From contig JANXTY010000008.1 in the NCBI GenBank assembly GCA_025352145.1, forward strand, positions 1 to 34,301: a stretch of DNA of 34,301 nucleotides, given 5' to 3'. Under the pieces are notes generated by a model that did not search any database, was not told the DNA's origin, and saw only the letters and a program-made list of their open reading frames with translations. Every line of letters begins with the position of its first letter. Within the stretch, counting starts at the first letter, position 1. This document shows positions 1 to 11,239 of this stretch, piece by piece. Made by a program: the position numbers and the translations under genes. Source of the stretch: Oxalobacteraceae bacterium (lineage in GTDB: Bacteria > Pseudomonadota > Gammaproteobacteria > Burkholderiales > Burkholderiaceae_D).

Positions 1-165
1 GCAGCCGCAAATCTCGTCAACTGTATTGCCTTCGTTCCAATGCCAGGGCTGAAGTCCGGAACGTAATTTCAAACCGCGACCGACTGCATGCAAATCCGTG
101 TGTCAGCATCCGACGTACACTGCTGTTGATGGACCGCTTACGTTGCACAGGGTGGGGCGGAGCTA
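1..165 (+). pseudogene. Possible decayed 5' portion of the sensor kinase gene
   Basis: In the frame of the downstream kinase, residues AYVAQGGAELL (136-168) look like the normal lead-in to the P-loop of this family, but stops occur at 64-66 and 127-129. Another frame reads LLLMD just before this point (121-135). A shift of about one base near 133 would join it as LLLMD-AYVAQGG, resembling the usual family linker. This suggests frameshift decay, a rearrangement junction or an edge sequencing error. The first ~120 bases show no recognisable domain in any frame. Confidence 0.3.
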
Positions 166-3100
166 TTGCTGGTGACGGGTTATTCCGGTATTGGAAAATC
201 AAGTTTGGTGAATGAAATTCAAAAAACCGTTGATGGGAAAAACGGTTATTTTGTCTCAGGAAAATTCGATCAATTCAAGCGAACCATTCCTTATTCGGCG
301 ATCAATCATGCCTTGCGTGACCTCATGCGCCAGATTTTGACTGAAAGCGAAAGTCGCATTGCTACCTGGAAAAATTCATTGTTAAAAGCCCTCGGGCCTA
401 ACGCGAAAATTGTAGTGGATGCGATTCCGGAGTTGGCCCATATTATTGGTACGCAACCTGAAGTCGTGCAAACGGGATCTACCCAAAACCAATACAACTA
501 CGTGATGCAAAATTTTGTTGGGGTATTCACAAAGACTGAGCATCCGTTAGTTATTTTTTTGGATGATTTACAGTGGGCTGATGCCGCCTCGCTGACATTA
601 ATCAAGCTGCTGATGAAGGATCTCGAAACACCTTGCTTACTTCTTATCGGGGCATATCGGGACAATGAAATTGCCGTAGTAGATCCGTTAATGATGACGA
701 TTGATGAGATAAAAAAAAGTGCGATAGTTAACACGCTCAACGTCAAGGCATTGTCCAAAGCATGTATCGCTGAATTAATTGCAGACACGGTCAAGGCACC
801 CTTGGAAGAGGCCGCGCCGCTTGCGAGTCATATTTATCGTAAAACGTTGGGCAATCCTTTCTTTGTGCTTCAGTTCATTAAAAGTATTCATAACGAACAG
901 CTGTTGACATTCAAGAACGGCGGCTGGTATTGGGACATTGGCCATATCGAGGCGTTGGGGATTGCCGATAATGTCGTAGATTTGCTCACCAAAGAATTAG
1001 GTCGCTTGTCACGACCTGCGCATTCCTTATTGACGCTTGCTGCTTGCATAGGAAATCAATTTGATGCTAAGACATTGTCGACTGTGTGTGGGAGGCCTGA
1101 AGAAGCTGTAAAAAATATACTTCAAGAAGTGGTCCATCTCGGTTTGGTAAGGATGTCAACTGTGCGTGATGCCATTACGGTAGGCCCATCGAGTAGTTAT
1201 TTCTTTTTGCATGATGGCGTTCAAAAAGCTGCCTATGAGGGAATGACTGAGACCGAGAGGAAGTTGGTTCATTTGCGGATTGGAAGGTTATTTTTAAACG
1301 ATTTGTCGAAGGAGCAAAGAGAGGAACGCATTTTTGATATTGTGCAACAGTTGAATGAAGGGAGATGCTTACTGACAGAGGTGGACCAAAAATTTGAGTT
1401 GGCGGAACTGAATCTGGTGGCGGCAAAAAAAGCGCGGAAATCTGCCGCTTTTGGAATCCACCGGGAGTTTTCGGATATAGCAAAAGAGCTTGGTTGGACC
1501 GATTCTTGGGATCTCAAAAAAGATTTCATGTATGACTTGTATATGGAGTTGATCAATGCTTCTTTTTCGCGTGCTGACTATCGAGAAATGGAAGGATTGT
1601 GTCAGCGCATTTGCGAAAAAAGTGGGGCAGTTGGGGAGGTGATTTCGGCAAAAGAAATGCTGATCAAAAGTTATGGGGCACAGTACAAGCCGAGTGATAT
1701 TTTGAGGACAGGGATCGAACTCATTACGCTGGTGGGGATACAAGTTCCACGCCGTGTTGGCCCTTCAGATATTTTGATTGCCAGAATTCGTTTAAAAATA
1801 GCGCTGGGGCAAAGGGATCCACTCGAACTAGCCCATTTACCACCTGCGACCGATCCTCAATATCTGTTGCAGTTGCGAGCCACAGCTATTTTTCTGGCAT
1901 ATGGGTTTACTTATTTGCCGAGATCGTCAGTTGTTCTCTGGGTTGCTCTGGAAATGGTACGTAAATCAATTCAGTATGGTATTTCCCCTGCGTGTACTTA
2001 TGCCTATCTGGTGTGGGGCCGCACCTTGGCAGGGCAACTGGGTAAGCAGGTGGATGGTTACAAATTTGGACAGGTCTCCGCAACGATCGCACAGTTAGGA
2101 CAGTCTTACTTGGGATCAGTGGGTATTTTTAACGGTCTTATGCGACATCATCAGGAACATTTGGGGGCATCGTTGCAACCTCTGCTGGATACTTATACCA
2201 AGGCTCTGGAAACAGGTGACAGGGCTGGTGCTGTGGTGGCCTTGCAGTTTTCAGATGCGATTCGTTTTCAGTCCGGCGGCAAGGTGAGTGAGGCTCTCCT
2301 TCATATTCGTAAAAATTTGAGTGTGTATCGAAAAATGGACTACGCCGCAGTGGTCGGGGTAATGATCCCTTGGGCGATACTATTTAGCAAGCTTGTAGGG
2401 GAGCCGGTCGATGACGTTAGTCAAGGACTAGACGCCGACCGTTTTGCAGCAGAGCGGAAGAAAGTAGATGATGCGTGGGGCGTTTTTTATATTCGATCTA
2501 CGCAATGTATTGGTGAATATTATTTTGGCGAGTATGCCAAAGCATTCGCGCATGCCCAAGAAGCGATCAGTTTACCGGGATTTTATTTTGGGACGCCGGC
2601 ATCAGGTTTTTTAATGTTCATTTATTCCCTATCAACGCTTGGCTTAGCCGTTGAAGGTGGCTTTTTGGCAAAAATGGCGATAGCCAAAACTGCGAAAATG
2701 CAGCGCCGTTTTTCTGCTTGGGCGCAACGCGCACCGATGAATTATCTTCACAAATGGCAATTGGTAGAAGCTGAACGCTGGCGGGTGTTAGGGCAGCCCG
2801 TGAAAGCCGCTGAATATTATGATTTAGCGATCTCGGGTGCCAAAAAATTCGGCTTTATAAATGATGAGGCGTTGGGAAACGAACTGGCAGCAAGATTTTA
2901 TCTGATGCGAGGTAAGGCTATGTTTTCCCGTGTTTACGCTGAGCAGGCATGCGCTAAATATAAAGAATGGGGGGCATTTTCCAAAGTGACGCAGCTTGAG
3001 GAAATGTATGCAGAGTTGTTTGCGAGGGAGAAATCCCGCTTAACCTCCTTAGAGTCAGAAGCACATGAGCATTCTCTAGATCTGGATACGATCATCCAAG

Positions 3101-4794
3101 CTTCCCTGACACTGTCAGGAGAAATTCAGCTCGATAAGTTGCTCAAGAAATTGATGTTGCTATTGGTAGAAAATGCAGGCGCACAAAAAGGTATTCTTCT
3201 TTTGTTAAAAGACGGCGCTTTGATGGTGCAGGCACGCGTTGAGTCCGATGTAATTGAAGTAAGGCAGGGGTTGTCAGCCGTAGAGAGCGCTGACCTGAGT
3301 CTTGGTATCGTCAATTATGTAAAGCGCACAAGAGAAAATGTGATCTTAGGTGATGCCACAATGTCGGCGCAGTTTAAAAGCGATCCGTACATTGAATTTT
3401 CAAAGCCAAAATCGGTGATGTGCATTGCCTTGCAAAAGCAAAGCGAATTAGTTGGTATTTTATATTTGGAAAATAATCTAGCGTCAGATGCATTTACTTA
3501 TGAACATACCGAGTTACTCCATATTTTATCGACTCAAATTGCCATTTCTTTGGAAAATGCAAGCCTCTACGAATCGCTGATCAATTTAAGTAGAAACCTC
3601 GAAAGCCAGGTTTTAGAGCGCACGCGTGATTTGTCGATAGCCAAAGACGCGGCGGAAGAAGCAAACCAAGCGAAATCCGAATTTCTTGCGATCATGAGTC
3701 ATGAAATTCGTACGCCGATGAATGGCGTGCTTGGCATGATGCAGTTAGCTTTAGCAAGAGCGACGGATAGCAAACAACAAGAATATCTGGAAACTGCGCA
3801 ATATTCGGCCGAGGCCCTCTTAACCATATTGAATGACATCCTTGATTTCTCTAAGATCGAGACGGGGAAGATCGAATTTGAGGCGATCAATTTTGACTTG
3901 ATTAAAACCGTCGAAAGTGTGGTTAGTCTTATGTCTTCACGTGCTGCAGAAAAGCATGTGTGGTTAAAGTTTGACTGTTTTCCTGATTTACCTCGGTTTG
4001 TTGTGGGCGATGTCGGACGCTTGCGTCAGGTTCTGCTTAATCTCGTGAGCAATGCACTGAAGTTTACCGAAATGGGCGGAATTAATATTCAGATTGAGCT
4101 GATTTCGATGCGGGAAGCGACCCCAGTTTTCCGCTTTAGCGTTGTCGATACGGGAATCGGTATTGCCGCCGACGTCAAGAGTTCTTTGTTTCAGTCATTT
4201 ACTCAGGCAGATAGTTCCATTTCAAGACGTTTTGGTGGCACTGGCTTGGGTTTATCTATTTGCAAAAAACTGATCGAAATGCAGGGAGGGCGGATCGGTG
4301 TTGAAAGTACCTTGGGAGTAGGTAGCCGATTCTGGTTTGAGCTCGCTTTGCCATCCACGTCTGCTGAATTTTTGGATAGTCATACTAACGACATTTATCC
4401 CGGAGGCAGTGAGTTACCTTCCCTGAATATTTTGTTGGCCGAAGATAATGTGGTGAATCAAACGGTAGCGATTGCGCTACTAAAAATGGATGGACATACC
4501 GTTGAGGTTGCAAAAAACGGCTTGGAAGTATTGACTGTGATGCAGACCAATACATTTGATGTTGTGTTGATGGACATGCACATGCCGGATATGGATGGCT
4601 TGGAAGCTGCAAGGGCCATTCGAAATATGCCAGATCGTGCATCAAAAATACCGATTGTTGCACTTACAGCGGCAGGCACGCATTTGGATATTCAGATTTG
4701 TCTTGAGGCAGGCATGGATTTTTTTCTTACAAAGCCGATTCGGATGGAGCGTGTGCGTAGTGTTTTTCAAGAGATAATGAGTAAAAATAAGTGA
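166..4794 (+). CDS. Hybrid sensor histidine kinase with N-terminal AAA ATPase module, 5'-truncated
   Basis: Large multidomain signalling protein that should autophosphorylate on a histidine and pass the phosphate to its own receiver. Numbered from the TTG at 166, it opens directly on a Walker A motif (GYSGIGKSS, residues 5-13). The Walker B-like LVIFLDDLQWAD lies near 128-139. A long helical/TPR-like middle follows, then a GAF domain (about 970-1140) and a short coiled coil. The HisKA H box SHEIRTPMNG has phospho-acceptor His1179. HATPase_c shows an N box (Asn1296), DTGIGI (1328-1333) and GGTGLGL (1357-1363). The C-terminal receiver has Asp1427, phospho-acceptor Asp1470, Thr1501 and Lys1523. 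No transmembrane segment or HPt domain is seen. Family members usually carry a Ser/Thr-kinase-like domain before the ATPase; it is absent here. Family-like sequence (AYVAQGGAELL) continues in frame upstream of 166 until a TGA at 127-129, so the start is not natural and the gene may be a truncated remnant. Confidence 0.85.
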   Translation: MLVTGYSGIGKSSLVNEIQKTVDGKNGYFVSGKFDQFKRTIPYSAINHALRDLMRQILTESESRIATWKNSLLKALGPNAKIVVDAIPELAHIIGTQPEVVQTGSTQNQYNYVMQNFVGVFTKTEHPLVIFLDDLQWADAASLTLIKLLMKDLETPCLLLIGAYRDNEIAVVDPLMMTIDEIKKSAIVNTLNVKALSKACIAELIADTVKAPLEEAAPLASHIYRKTLGNPFFVLQFIKSIHNEQLLTFKNGGWYWDIGHIEALGIADNVVDLLTKELGRLSRPAHSLLTLAACIGNQFDAKTLSTVCGRPEEAVKNILQEVVHLGLVRMSTVRDAITVGPSSSYFFLHDGVQKAAYEGMTETERKLVHLRIGRLFLNDLSKEQREERIFDIVQQLNEGRCLLTEVDQKFELAELNLVAAKKARKSAAFGIHREFSDIAKELGWTDSWDLKKDFMYDLYMELINASFSRADYREMEGLCQRICEKSGAVGEVISAKEMLIKSYGAQYKPSDILRTGIELITLVGIQVPRRVGPSDILIARIRLKIALGQRDPLELAHLPPATDPQYLLQLRATAIFLAYGFTYLPRSSVVLWVALEMVRKSIQYGISPACTYAYLVWGRTLAGQLGKQVDGYKFGQVSATIAQLGQSYLGSVGIFNGLMRHHQEHLGASLQPLLDTYTKALETGDRAGAVVALQFSDAIRFQSGGKVSEALLHIRKNLSVYRKMDYAAVVGVMIPWAILFSKLVGEPVDDVSQGLDADRFAAERKKVDDAWGVFYIRSTQCIGEYYFGEYAKAFAHAQEAISLPGFYFGTPASGFLMFIYSLSTLGLAVEGGFLAKMAIAKTAKMQRRFSAWAQRAPMNYLHKWQLVEAERWRVLGQPVKAAEYYDLAISGAKKFGFINDEALGNELAARFYLMRGKAMFSRVYAEQACAKYKEWGAFSKVTQLEEMYAELFAREKSRLTSLESEAHEHSLDLDTIIQASLTLSGEIQLDKLLKKLMLLLVENAGAQKGILLLLKDGALMVQARVESDVIEVRQGLSAVESADLSLGIVNYVKRTRENVILGDATMSAQFKSDPYIEFSKPKSVMCIALQKQSELVGILYLENNLASDAFTYEHTELLHILSTQIAISLENASLYESLINLSRNLESQVLERTRDLSIAKDAAEEANQAKSEFLAIMSHEIRTPMNGVLGMMQLALARATDSKQQEYLETAQYSAEALLTILNDILDFSKIETGKIEFEAINFDLIKTVESVVSLMSSRAAEKHVWLKFDCFPDLPRFVVGDVGRLRQVLLNLVSNALKFTEMGGINIQIELISMREATPVFRFSVVDTGIGIAADVKSSLFQSFTQADSSISRRFGGTGLGLSICKKLIEMQGGRIGVESTLGVGSRFWFELALPSTSAEFLDSHTNDIYPGGSELPSLNILLAEDNVVNQTVAIALLKMDGHTVEVAKNGLEVLTVMQTNTFDVVLMDMHMPDMDGLEAARAIRNMPDRASKIPIVALTAAGTHLDIQICLEAGMDFFLTKPIRMERVRSVFQEIMSKNK

Positions 4795-4967
4795 GATCAA
4801 TGCTACTGGAGGATTGGAAATCCGACTCCATTTGATTCTGCTCGACATATGCCAGTGACACAGAGATTTCAGCTATTCATATTTTTTAAACTTCAGTTTT
4901 TGTATTAGCTATGAGAATTAGTAGCTATTGTTTGATATATAGAACGGTATTTTTTAAGTTTATCCGT

Positions 4968-4973
4968 TATAAT
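4968..4973 (+). promoter_or_regulatory. Predicted -10 box of the cold-shock gene
   Basis: A perfect TATAAT lies about 112 bases before the cold-shock start codon. No good -35 is visible at 17 bp, so the call rests mainly on the -10. It implies a leader of roughly 100 nt, similar to the long 5' UTRs of cspA-type cold-shock mRNAs. A small GGGC-AACG-GCCC hairpin (5048-5059) lies just before the ribosome binding site AGGA. Confidence 0.4.
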
Positions 4974-5084
4974 TCGAAAATCGTTGAGATTCGGGGTAGT
5001 AGTGCAGTATTTGTCTGTCATTCCTTTCTTGCTTCAAACGATCTAACGGGCAACGGCCCAACTTAACTGAAATAGGAAATTGTA

Positions 5085-5288
5085 ATGGCAACTGGCATCG
5101 TAAAATGGTTCAATGATTCAAAGGGTTTTGGCTTTATTACTCCTGATGAAGGCGGTGAAGATCTGTTCGCTCACTTCTCAGCAATTCAGTCAAACGGATT
5201 TAAATCCCTTGCAGAGAACCAACGCGTTTCTTTCGAAGTAACTACTGGCCCTAAAGGCAAGCAAGCTTCGAACATTCAAGCTATCTAA
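5085..5288 (+). CDS. cspA: Cold-shock domain protein, CspA family
   Basis: A 67-residue single OB-fold nucleic-acid-binding protein, the standard length for CspA-type RNA chaperones. It starts [18 protein letters not shown] and contains RNP1 (KGFGFI) and an RNP2 variant DLFAHF, where most family members have LFVHF. It ends in the usual ...[12 protein letters not shown] purine-rich AGGA lies about 9 bases before the ATG. It is monocistronic: a strong terminator follows 25 bases after the stop. The long AT-rich leader fits cold-inducible expression, but induction is inferred. Genomes of this group carry several Csp paralogues, so the symbol marks the family, not a specific orthologue. Confidence 0.95.
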   Translation: MATGIVKWFNDSKGFGFITPDEGGEDLFAHFSAIQSNGFKSLAENQRVSFEVTTGPKGKQASNIQAI

Positions 5289-5312
5289 TTTTATAGCTGA
5301 ATCGCACCAAAT

Positions 5313-5344
5313 AAAAAATCCTCGGCTTGCCGAGGATTTTTTTT
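5313..5344 (+). terminator. Rho-independent terminator, probably bidirectional
   Basis: Perfect 8-bp stem ATCCTCGG / CCGAGGAT (5318-5325 and 5330-5337) with a CTTG tetraloop. It is flanked by an A-tract on the left and eight T residues on the right, so it can end transcription of the cold-shock gene on plus and of acnA on minus. Confidence 0.9.
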
Positions 5345-5376
5345 GTCGAGATTTCGATCGACTTATCAATTTTTTT

Positions 5377-5409
5377 AAAATGCCAGACTTATTTGGCATT
5401 TTTTATTTT
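5377..5409 (+). terminator. Second terminator-like hairpin
   Basis: AAAATGCCA (5377-5385) pairs with TGGCATTTT (5394-5402) around an 8-base loop, and a T-rich run follows on the plus strand. It sits between the first terminator and the end of acnA and may back up termination in either direction. Confidence 0.6.
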
Positions 5410-5457
5410 GATACCACTGAGATCATCATTGCCCAGTGGAACCCCACCTCCCGGAAA

Positions 5458-8178
<2,721 letters not shown>

Positions 8179-8421
8179 GACCTCTCCTTGAGTGGCGGAA
8201 TGATTAAATTTACGCAACGCTGCTGTTGCGGTTGTATATAGCCTAGTCCTACTACTAGTCGCTCTGTTTTTGTCAGCATGCCTTGGTGGCACGGCTTTGC
8301 GTCAATCTCAATGCTGGTAAAAATATTTCGAAGGACCACAAAAAAACAAATAAATAAAATCGAATGGTTAAGCGAAAAAAGTTATTTTGTGGTGGGTCTT
8401 TCATCGACAATCCATTAAAAC

Positions 8422-8841
8422 CTATTTGTGAACGTGAACTTTTTTACACTCATTGGCTAGTTGCAATCCTTTTTTCCCATCTAGCAGCATTCCTTTGGTG
8501 GGGATGCCGATCCAAATGAGGCCTTCCGCACGATTCTCAAAACGGTCTGCTCCCGTAGTGGTATCTATTCGTGTTAGGCGGTGGATGCGTTTTTTCCATC
8601 TTAGCGCAACGTGCCGATCATCTGTTTCGTTGTAATAAATGACCAATCTGTTACCCAATTCGCAAAGGTACTCCGCATTCAAGAGTTCGGTCACTTCTTG
8701 CTCTTTCATGTCTTCATTGGAAGCGGTGTCGATTGTCTCTGCGGGCGCTTTTTTTGACGATTTTTTATCTGCGGCGTAAACAGAGACTGTAGCGAGTACG
8801 GTGATAGACAACAGAAAAATTAAATGGAATTTCTTTTTCAT
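8422..8841 (-). CDS. Secreted MliC-like (C-type lysozyme inhibitor fold) protein
   Basis: A 139-residue protein with a clear signal peptide: MKKK, a hydrophobic stretch, then cleavage after SVYA (about residue 22). There is no lipobox, so it should be soluble in the periplasm. A lysine- and acid-rich linker follows. The C-terminal ~85 residues match the MliC/PliC pattern: YLCELGNRLVIYYNE, a TTTGADRF segment at the position of the family's SASGxxY loop, then GLIWIGIPTKGMLLDGKK and a final Cys. The paired cysteines (YLC and NEC) could form the family disulfide. The usual Ser and Tyr of the inhibitory loop are changed, so inhibition of lysozyme is uncertain. The start at 8841 is chosen because it begins the signal peptide and follows AGAG; the frame is open further upstream without signal-like sequence. 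Confidence 0.65.
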   Translation of the reverse strand: MKKKFHLIFLLSITVLATVSVYAADKKSSKKAPAETIDTASNEDMKEQEVTELLNAEYLCELGNRLVIYYNETDDRHVALRWKKRIHRLTRIDTTTGADRFENRAEGLIWIGIPTKGMLLDGKKGLQLANECKKVHVHK

Positions 8842-8881
8842 GAGATTCTCTCTGTGTTGAAAACAACCTGGGTTAATAAAC

Positions 8882-8900
8882 GGGGCATGCGGATTGCCCC
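8882..8900 (-). terminator. Intercistronic hairpin between the CitE-like gene and the MliC-like gene
   Basis: Stem GGGGCA / TGCCCC (8882-8887 and 8895-8900) with a 7-base loop. On the minus strand a short weak U-tract (GTTTATT) follows, so it may be a leaky terminator or a 3'-end stabiliser for the upstream lyase message. Confidence 0.45.
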
Positions 8901-8906
8901 TCATTT

Positions 8907-9878
8907 TTATAATACCGAAGCCGCCGATTCGGGTAATGCAAGTCCACTTAGTTTGGCACGTTGTAGTACGGTCCAATAATACCGGTAGCTGGCGCGATCG
9001 TGCAGTCGGCCCTGTTGTTCGATTGGTCCCCAATGCGCATTTTGGGCTTCCAACAAAATAGCGGCTGCTTCTGTTATCTCTGAATTACGTGGGGAAAATG
9101 CTTTGATGATAGGGTTGATCTGACTGGGATGGATACTCCACATACGGGTGTAACCGAACTCACCCGAAGCACGTGCGGCGTCACTGGCTACTACGGACGA
9201 GTCTTTTATTTCAGTAGTGACATTGTGGGATGGTACTTTTCCATACGCATGACATGCAGCTGCAATATTGGTCTTGGCGCGCGTTACCAGTGGGTGGGAA
9301 AATTGATTGGGCGAGCGCATCGCATTCACCGGAATTGCGCCGTAATGGGCAGAGACAAAATCCATAATACCGAAGGAGAGACACTCAACTTGAGGTAATG
9401 CGGCAATCGCAGATACATCGTTCAATGCGCCATGTGATTCGATTAAAACATGGATTGGTAAATTTTTTCGACCTGCACGTTTTGCATGGTGGTTAATCAC
9501 CTCAATCGCACTGGTGACTTCGGTAAGGCTCTCGGCTTTCGGCACGGTGATATATGCAATTTGAGTACCTGCATTTTCGCAAATGATCGCGACATCTTTT
9601 TCAAAAAAACCACTCGCCAAATGATGTACCCGAACGCCGATTCGTCCAAAACGATTGTCTTCACTTTTGATGAGAGCCGCAACTTGTCGTACATGTGGCT
9701 CTTCGTTTCCTGCGACAGCGCCATCTTCGCAATCAAAGGTAATGTCAAACATCGGTCCAAATTTCTGCTGCAGAACAAGTGACTTACGCATCAGTTTTTC
9801 TGAGCCCGCATAATGATCACAGACGGGCAGCGATGTCGGCGGTAGTTTTCCTTGAAATAAAATTTCGGATGGACGCAT
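8907..9878 (-). CDS. HpcH/HpaI aldolase family, CitE-like CoA-ester lyase
   Basis: A 323-residue TIM-barrel protein of the citrate lyase beta / malyl-CoA lyase superfamily, which cleaves or forms C-C bonds in CoA thioesters such as malyl- or citramalyl-CoA. Family marks include the N-terminal arginine region (LMRKSLVLQ), the metal-binding FDCEDGAV, the conserved Arg in GRIGVRVH, IESHGAL with the second acidic ligand, and WSIHPSQI. No citrate lyase alpha, gamma or accessory genes are nearby, so it is unlikely to be part of citrate lyase. The neighbours mdh and acnA suggest a side reaction of dicarboxylate or glyoxylate metabolism; the substrate is unknown. The ATG at 9878 lacks a clear Shine-Dalgarno, and an AT-rich direct repeat lies directly upstream. 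Confidence 0.85.
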   Translation of the reverse strand: MRPSEILFQGKLPPTSLPVCDHYAGSEKLMRKSLVLQQKFGPMFDITFDCEDGAVAGNEEPHVRQVAALIKSEDNRFGRIGVRVHHLASGFFEKDVAIICENAGTQIAYITVPKAESLTEVTSAIEVINHHAKRAGRKNLPIHVLIESHGALNDVSAIAALPQVECLSFGIMDFVSAHYGAIPVNAMRSPNQFSHPLVTRAKTNIAAACHAYGKVPSHNVTTEIKDSSVVASDAARASGEFGYTRMWSIHPSQINPIIKAFSPRNSEITEAAAILLEAQNAHWGPIEQQGRLHDRASYRYYWTVLQRAKLSGLALPESAASVL

Positions 9879-9885
9879 GTATTGG

Positions 9886-9914
9886 TTAGTTAATTAAATT
9901 ACTTAGTTAATTAA
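9886..9914. repeat. AT-rich direct repeat with palindromic core upstream of the CitE-like gene
   Basis: TTAGTTAATTAA occurs twice (9886-9897 and 9903-9914), 17 bases apart, each containing the palindrome TTAATTAA. It sits 8-36 bases before the CitE-like start codon. It could be a regulator site or an AT-rich promoter element. Confidence 0.45.
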
Positions 9915-9961
9915 TTCAGGCTGTTAATGCAGATGGGTCTGGGGTAGGAAACCATAAACAG

Positions 9962-9998
9962 GGTGATACGCCCCCAAACCATGCGGCGGTGTATCACC
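9962..9998 (-). terminator. Strong stem-loop at the 3' end of mdh
   Basis: GGTGATAC (9962-9969) pairs perfectly with GTATCACC (9991-9998). The stem continues inward with about six more positions and one mismatch, leaving a loop near AAACCATGC. It begins seven bases after the mdh stop on the minus strand. No clear U-tract follows, so it may be an mRNA-stabilising 3' hairpin or a Rho-dependent end. Confidence 0.55.
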
Positions 9999-10005
9999 GA
10001 TGAAT

Positions 10006-10995
10006 TTAACCCACCAAGTGTTTTACGCCTTCTCGTTCTTCGAGCAACTCGTTGAGAGTGACGTTGATTCGTTCTTGGGAAAATTCGTCAATAGCAAGAC
10101 CTTGAACGATTTTGTACTCGCCGTTTTCAGTGGTGACAGGGAAGCCGAACATCGTACCTTCTGGAATGCCGTAGGAGCCATCCGATGCGATTCCCATCGT
10201 CGTCCATTTCCCATTGGTGCCAAGGAGCCAGTCGTGCACATGGTCAATCGCTGCGTTGGCGGCTGAGGCTGCAGAGGACAGGCCACGCGCTTCGATAATG
10301 GCTGCGCCGCGCTTGCCCACAGTCGGCAAAAATACATCTTTGTTCCACGTATGGTCGTTGATCATGTCTTTTACAGATGCGCCATTGATGGTGGCATAAC
10401 GATAGTCGGCGTACATCGTGGGAGAATGATTGCCCCAAACAAACAGCTTTTCGATAGCTGTGACGGGTTTTCCAGTTTTAGCGGCGATTTGCGACAAAGC
10501 GCGATTGTGATCTAGGCGCAGCATGGCAGTGAAGTTTTTGGCAGGCAGGCTGGGTGCAGATTTCATCGCGATATAAGCATTGGTATTGGCCGGATTGCCG
10601 ACAACAAGAATTTTTACATTGCGGGATGCAACAGCGTTTAATGCTTTGCCCTGAACGGTAAAAATTTGTGCGTTAGCCTCCAGCAAATCTTTACGCTCCA
10701 TGCCAGGACCCCGAGGACGCGCCCCCACTAACAATGCGACGTCAGTGTCTTGGAACGCGGTCATCGGATCGCTATGTGCCGTCATACCCGCCAATAACGG
10801 AAAGGCGCAATCGTCGATCTCCATCATGACGCCTTTTAGTGCTTTTTGCGCTTTCTCATCTGGGATTTCGAGTAATTGCAGGAGGATAGGTTGATCCTTG
10901 CCAAGCATATCGCCATTGGCAATGCGAAATAAAAGTGAATAACCGATTTGACCAGCGGCACCGGTAACAGCAACGCGCAGAGGGGCTTTAGCCAT
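10006..10995 (-). CDS. mdh: Malate dehydrogenase (NAD-dependent)
   Basis: A 329-residue cytosolic malate dehydrogenase of the longer, eukaryotic-cytosol-like type common in Burkholderiales. It oxidises malate to oxaloacetate with NAD. The N-terminal Rossmann motif is [10 protein letters not shown], the mobile substrate loop carries the arginines of [13 protein letters not shown], and the catalytic histidine is His190 in [11 protein letters not shown]. The ATG at 10995 gives the usual [12 protein letters not shown] start and is preceded by GGAG; an open frame of 15 codons further upstream is not used. It is divergent from the GntR regulator, with about 300 bases of shared control region. The product feeds oxaloacetate to the citrate synthase encoded on the other side. 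Confidence 0.97.
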   Translation of the reverse strand: MAKAPLRVAVTGAAGQIGYSLLFRIANGDMLGKDQPILLQLLEIPDEKAQKALKGVMMEIDDCAFPLLAGMTAHSDPMTAFQDTDVALLVGARPRGPGMERKDLLEANAQIFTVQGKALNAVASRNVKILVVGNPANTNAYIAMKSAPSLPAKNFTAMLRLDHNRALSQIAAKTGKPVTAIEKLFVWGNHSPTMYADYRYATINGASVKDMINDHTWNKDVFLPTVGKRGAAIIEARGLSSAASAANAAIDHVHDWLLGTNGKWTTMGIASDGSYGIPEGTMFGFPVTTENGEYKIVQGLAIDEFSQERINVTLNELLEEREGVKHLVG

Positions 10996-11210
10996 GAGGA
11001 ATCTCCAGAGTGGGAATGAAAATGATATGAAGTTGAACAACTATGTTCTAAAAATTTCGCAAGTCTCCCATGATACCGTTGAAAGTGCGTCAAGTCAGCT
11101 GGATTCACCTTTTTATACGGGGCAAGGTGTGCGAAAAAACAAATTTTTTAATACGCAAGCTTATGAATTCAAATAATATTTATTGCTGAGTGTAGGGTTG
11201 TAGGGTGGCG

Positions 11211-11239
11211 TTGTCAATTAATATCTTATGTCTTATATA
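11211..11239 (+). promoter_or_regulatory. Predicted sigma-70 promoter of the GntR regulator gene
   Basis: TTGTCA (11211-11216) and TATATA (11234-11239) are separated by exactly 17 bases. The -10 element lies at the centre of a 22-bp palindrome. A start near 11246 would give a leader of about 58 nt. Confidence 0.55.

Noticed and set aside
1175-1743. Overlapping minus-strand open frames within the sensor kinase
   Set aside because: Atypical composition, mutually overlapping, and opposite a continuous well-supported domain protein.
8179-8292. Extra 38 codons at the acnA N-terminus
   Set aside because: The ATG at 8178 has a good GGAGAG site and gives the family's usual N-terminus and length; the extension is not aconitase-like.
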